A program made the position numbers and the translations under genes. From positions 1-11,613 of the forward strand of contig DKKP01000371.1 of the NCBI GenBank assembly GCA_002455335.1: DNA of 11,613 nt, read 5' to 3'. This stretch comes from Anaerolineales bacterium UBA6663. Its GTDB lineage: Bacteria > Chloroflexota > Anaerolineae > Anaerolineales > UBA6663. Each line of letters starts with the position of its first letter. Position 1 is the first letter of the stretch. Below the pieces are notes generated by a model that was given only the letters and a program-made list of their open reading frames with translations, did no database searches and was not told where the DNA came from. This document shows positions 9,571-11,613 of the stretch, piece after piece.

Positions 9571-9597
9571 TGTAGCCCCGGAGCGCCCTGAGCCCAA
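9569..9597 (-). promoter_or_regulatory. Candidate sigma70-type promoter of the LCP gene
   Basis: On the minus strand, TTGGGC (9597-9592) stands 17 bases before TACAAT (9574-9569). The -10 matches TATAAT at five of six positions; the -35 matches TTGACA at three. A start near 9562 would give a leader of about 84 bases before the ATG at 9478. Leader sequence shows no riboswitch-like structure that I recognise. Confidence 0.45.
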
Positions 9598-9611
9598 ACC
9601 ACATCGGGCAC

Positions 9612-9639
9612 TTGTCTGGCATGGTTCTTGCTTTACAAT
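9612..9639 (+). promoter_or_regulatory. Candidate promoter of the M23 peptidase gene, predicting a leaderless mRNA
   Basis: TTGTCT (9612-9617) is followed after 16 bases by TACAAT (9634-9639). Only six bases separate the -10 box from the ATG at 9646, so transcription would begin at or next to the start codon. This agrees with the absence of a Shine-Dalgarno sequence. An in-frame TGA at 9589 limits upstream extension of the gene, and the only in-frame alternative start noticed is a TTG at 9628. Confidence 0.5.
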
Positions 9640-9645
9640 CTCTCC

Positions 9646-11613
9646 ATGGGCCAACCGACATTGTTTGAAGGCAAACTCAGCCTGATCTTCTGGACCCCGA
9701 ACTCGGTCACCGAGACGAGTATCGGTCAGATGGCCGACACCATCAAAAACGGAGCGCCAAATGTGACCGGCGTGATGGTGAAGACCAACAACGGGTCGCT
9801 CTGGCAGGGCGCGATCGATTCCAACAAGCCCGATCTGGCGATCAACTCGGCCGCCGACATCCGGCGCTGGGTCGACACGCTTGGCGCTCGCGGCCTCGAC
9901 TTTCACGCGTGGGGCGTCGTGCGCGGCTTGAACGCGAACGCCGAGATCGATCGTTTCGTCGAGGTCTGCCAGGTCGCGGGCGTCAAATCGCTTTCGATCG
10001 ATCTCGAGCCGGGAGATTTCTATTTCGTGGGCACCGAGGCCGTCGCGCGGACGATCGCCACCGGCATCCGCCAGCGGGTAGGCGCGAACTTCCACGTCGG
10101 CCTGATCTTCGACTATCGCGGCAACCGCCCTCAGCAACTGTGGGTGCAGTCGGTCTGGTTCCCTGAGATCGACAGCCTGCACCCGATGGTCTATCACTAC
10201 CACTTCGGGCAGAGCGCGACGACGGCGCTGCAGAATTGTTACAACACGATCGGAAGCTGGGGCCGGCCGGTCTACCCGATGCTCCAGGGGTATTCTCCGG
10301 GCGGCGCCATTGGCCTCTATCCGGCCAGCGACATCCCGGTGACGGCCGGGATCGCGGTCAACACCTTCAAGGCCAAGGGCCTGTCGTGGTATCGCTACGG
10401 CAAGGGTCTCAGCATCCCCGACGAGGGTCTGGGGCCGGCCGATCTGGCTCAGGTGGCCAAGGTGCCGCGCCCGACAGGCTCGGCCGTCGTCACGCCGCCC
10501 CCGTCGTCGCAACCGCCTGTGGTCATCCGCCCGCCACAGCCCGCCGACTCGCCCGCACGCGAGATCATCATCGATCCCAACAACGAGCGCACGGGCGAGT
10601 TCTCGATCCACTACTACGACGACCCGGCAGTCCTCAGCCGAGGCTGGAACGTTGCAGTCGACAATCAGGGCCGGCCCTTTGCCTACCGCAACGCGGTGTA
10701 CAACAACCAGACGCTGTACGTGACCTATCAGCCACGGATCCTGGGCAAGGGCAGATACGTGCTCGAGGCCTATATCCCGGATAACCATGCCTATACGCCC
10801 GATGCGCATTACATCGTGGTGGATTATCCGAACGGCCAACGGCGCGAGACGACCTGCGTCCTGAACCAATCGATTTATACGAACGAGTGGGCGCCGCTCC
10901 GCGGCACCGTGGTGAACGGTGTCCCCAATCAGCCGTTGGTCGAGCAGTTCGATCTGACGCCGACCCAGGGCGATTCCGGGCGGGTCAACGTCGCCGACAT
11001 CACCTTTATCAACCCCGCTTCGCACGCCAGTGGCAAATTCGAGCTGACGTTCGGGGCCTTGCGCTGGCGCCCGGTCGCGACGGTGACACCCGTGCAGGTC
11101 GCCACTGGGCTGGATTCGCCGGTCGGAACCGACGCCGAGCGCGCCGCAGCAATCGGCGATGGCCGGCGCACCGGCGGTGGCTACATGTACTGGTGCGGCA
11201 AGTGGTTCGATGTGAACCCGATCGGGTCACGCTACTGGCTGGGCAACCGCTGGGCGATCCACACCGGGTCGGACCTCAACCTCGACGGCGGCTCGGTGAT
11301 CGCCGACAAGGATGCGCCGATCTACGCGATCGGCGACGGCAAGGTGCTCTGGGCGCGCCGCCTGAGCTCGGGCTGGGGCAACGTGATCGTGATCGAGCAC
11401 GCCGTGCCGGGTGAGAGCCGCGTGGTCTGGGCGCGCTATGCCCACCTCACCGATCTGACCGTCACCGAGGGCCAGGATGTCCGCCGAGGTCAGCGGATCG
11501 CGGCCATCGGCGAGTACGCGCCGAACAACTACCACCTGCACTTCGACATCGCGCTCGACCCGATCCTCAAGACCTCGCCCGGCCATTGGCCCGGCGACAA
11601 CCTGCCGGGCGTG
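9646..11613 (+). CDS. M23 (LytM-type) zinc peptidase with TIM-barrel-like and golvesin-like domains, 3' end missing
   Basis: An open frame of 656 codons that runs off the window without a stop. Three parts are seen. Residues 1-272 look like a glycoside-hydrolase-type TIM barrel: alternating strands and helices, an acidic pair in SIDLEP (D119, E121) and a final strand LSWYRYG. A Pro-rich linker follows (about 275-303). Residues about 306-475 resemble the golvesin/Xly C-terminal beta domain (GKGRYVLEAYIPDN, VLNQ, NVADITF). Residues about 535-640 are an M23 endopeptidase with all expected residues: H539 and D543 in HTGSD, H600 in YAHL, H630 and H632 in HLH; by analogy with LytM, zinc is held by H539, D543 and H632. 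The expected role is cutting peptidoglycan peptides, perhaps with glycan binding or cleavage by the barrel. No signal peptide is visible; the protein starts almost directly on a barrel strand. M23 assignment is firm; the barrel's activity is inferred only. Confidence 0.9.
   Translation, partial: MGQPTLFEGKLSLIFWTPNSVTETSIGQMADTIKNGAPNVTGVMVKTNNGSLWQGAIDSNKPDLAINSAADIRRWVDTLGARGLDFHAWGVVRGLNANAEIDRFVEVCQVAGVKSLSIDLEPGDFYFVGTEAVARTIATGIRQRVGANFHVGLIFDYRGNRPQQLWVQSVWFPEIDSLHPMVYHYHFGQSATTALQNCYNTIGSWGRPVYPMLQGYSPGGAIGLYPASDIPVTAGIAVNTFKAKGLSWYRYGKGLSIPDEGLGPADLAQVAKVPRPTGSAVVTPPPSSQPPVVIRPPQPADSPAREIIIDPNNERTGEFSIHYYDDPAVLSRGWNVAVDNQGRPFAYRNAVYNNQTLYVTYQPRILGKGRYVLEAYIPDNHAYTPDAHYIVVDYPNGQRRETTCVLNQSIYTNEWAPLRGTVVNGVPNQPLVEQFDLTPTQGDSGRVNVADITFINPASHASGKFELTFGALRWRPVATVTPVQVATGLDSPVGTDAERAAAIGDGRRTGGGYMYWCGKWFDVNPIGSRYWLGNRWAIHTGSDLNLDGGSVIADKDAPIYAIGDGKVLWARRLSSGWGNVIVIEHAVPGESRVVWARYAHLTDLTVTEGQDVRRGQRIAAIGEYAPNNYHLHFDIALDPILKTSPGHWPGDNLPGV

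Noticed and set aside
9479..9661. Extended N-terminus (61 more residues) of the LCP protein
   Set aside because: The extension would overlap the start of the divergent gene and put the lipoprotein signal peptide inside the protein; the ATG at 9478 gives a standard lipoprotein start.
9475..11025. Long minus-strand open frame (516 codons) opposite the M23 gene
   Set aside because: It is antisense to a frame with clear M23 motifs, its translation is Arg/Asp/Val-rich without domain-like pattern, and it would overlap the start of the LCP gene. GC-rich codon use creates such mirror frames.
1..11613. tRNA, rRNA, CRISPR, insertion sequence or integrase remnants
   Set aside because: Nothing with the expected structure or coding content was seen; nearly the whole window is taken up by the three genes.

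Overview
The window is GC-rich accessory or envelope-type bacterial sequence with three large genes and no RNA genes, insertion sequences or CRISPR arrays that I could find. The likely source is a member of the Chloroflexota. This is an inference from style, not from a marker gene: a very long kinase with tandem GAF domains, Pro/Thr-rich 'PTPTPGPG' linkers, extracytoplasmic multidomain proteins ending in sugar-binding modules, and genes without clear Shine-Dalgarno sequences.

Layout. Minus strand, positions 25-7194: a 2389-residue hybrid sensor histidine kinase. It has an unassigned N-terminal domain, a transmembrane hairpin, about eight GAF domains, HisKA, HATPase_c, a degenerate receiver, an intact receiver and an Hpt domain. 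An ATG on the minus strand at 11-13, just beyond its stop, may start the next gene, which lies outside the window. Positions 7195-7279 are a short gap carrying a direct repeat, a hairpin and a perfect 12-bp palindrome. Minus strand, 7280-9478: a lipoprotein with an LCP (LytR-CpsA-Psr) domain, a LytR_C domain and a C-terminal CBM9-like domain. Positions 9479-9645 are a 167-bp divergent promoter region with a plausible promoter on each strand. Plus strand, 9646 to the window end: an open, unfinished gene of at least 656 residues encoding a TIM-barrel-like domain, a Pro-rich linker, a golvesin/Xly-type beta domain and an M23 (LytM-type) zinc peptidase with all catalytic residues.

How they may work together (inference). 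The LCP lipoprotein would attach glycopolymers to the cell wall and hold carbohydrate through CBM9. The divergent M23 protein would cut peptidoglycan cross-links or cross-bridges. The kinase lies downstream of the LCP gene on the same strand, so it could sense the envelope or cell state. The 85-bp gap contains its own signals, so co-transcription is not certain. The most unusual points are the LCP-CBM9 lipoprotein fusion, the TIM-barrel/golvesin/M23 fusion without a visible signal peptide and with a promoter that predicts a leaderless mRNA, and the unassigned sensor domain of the kinase.
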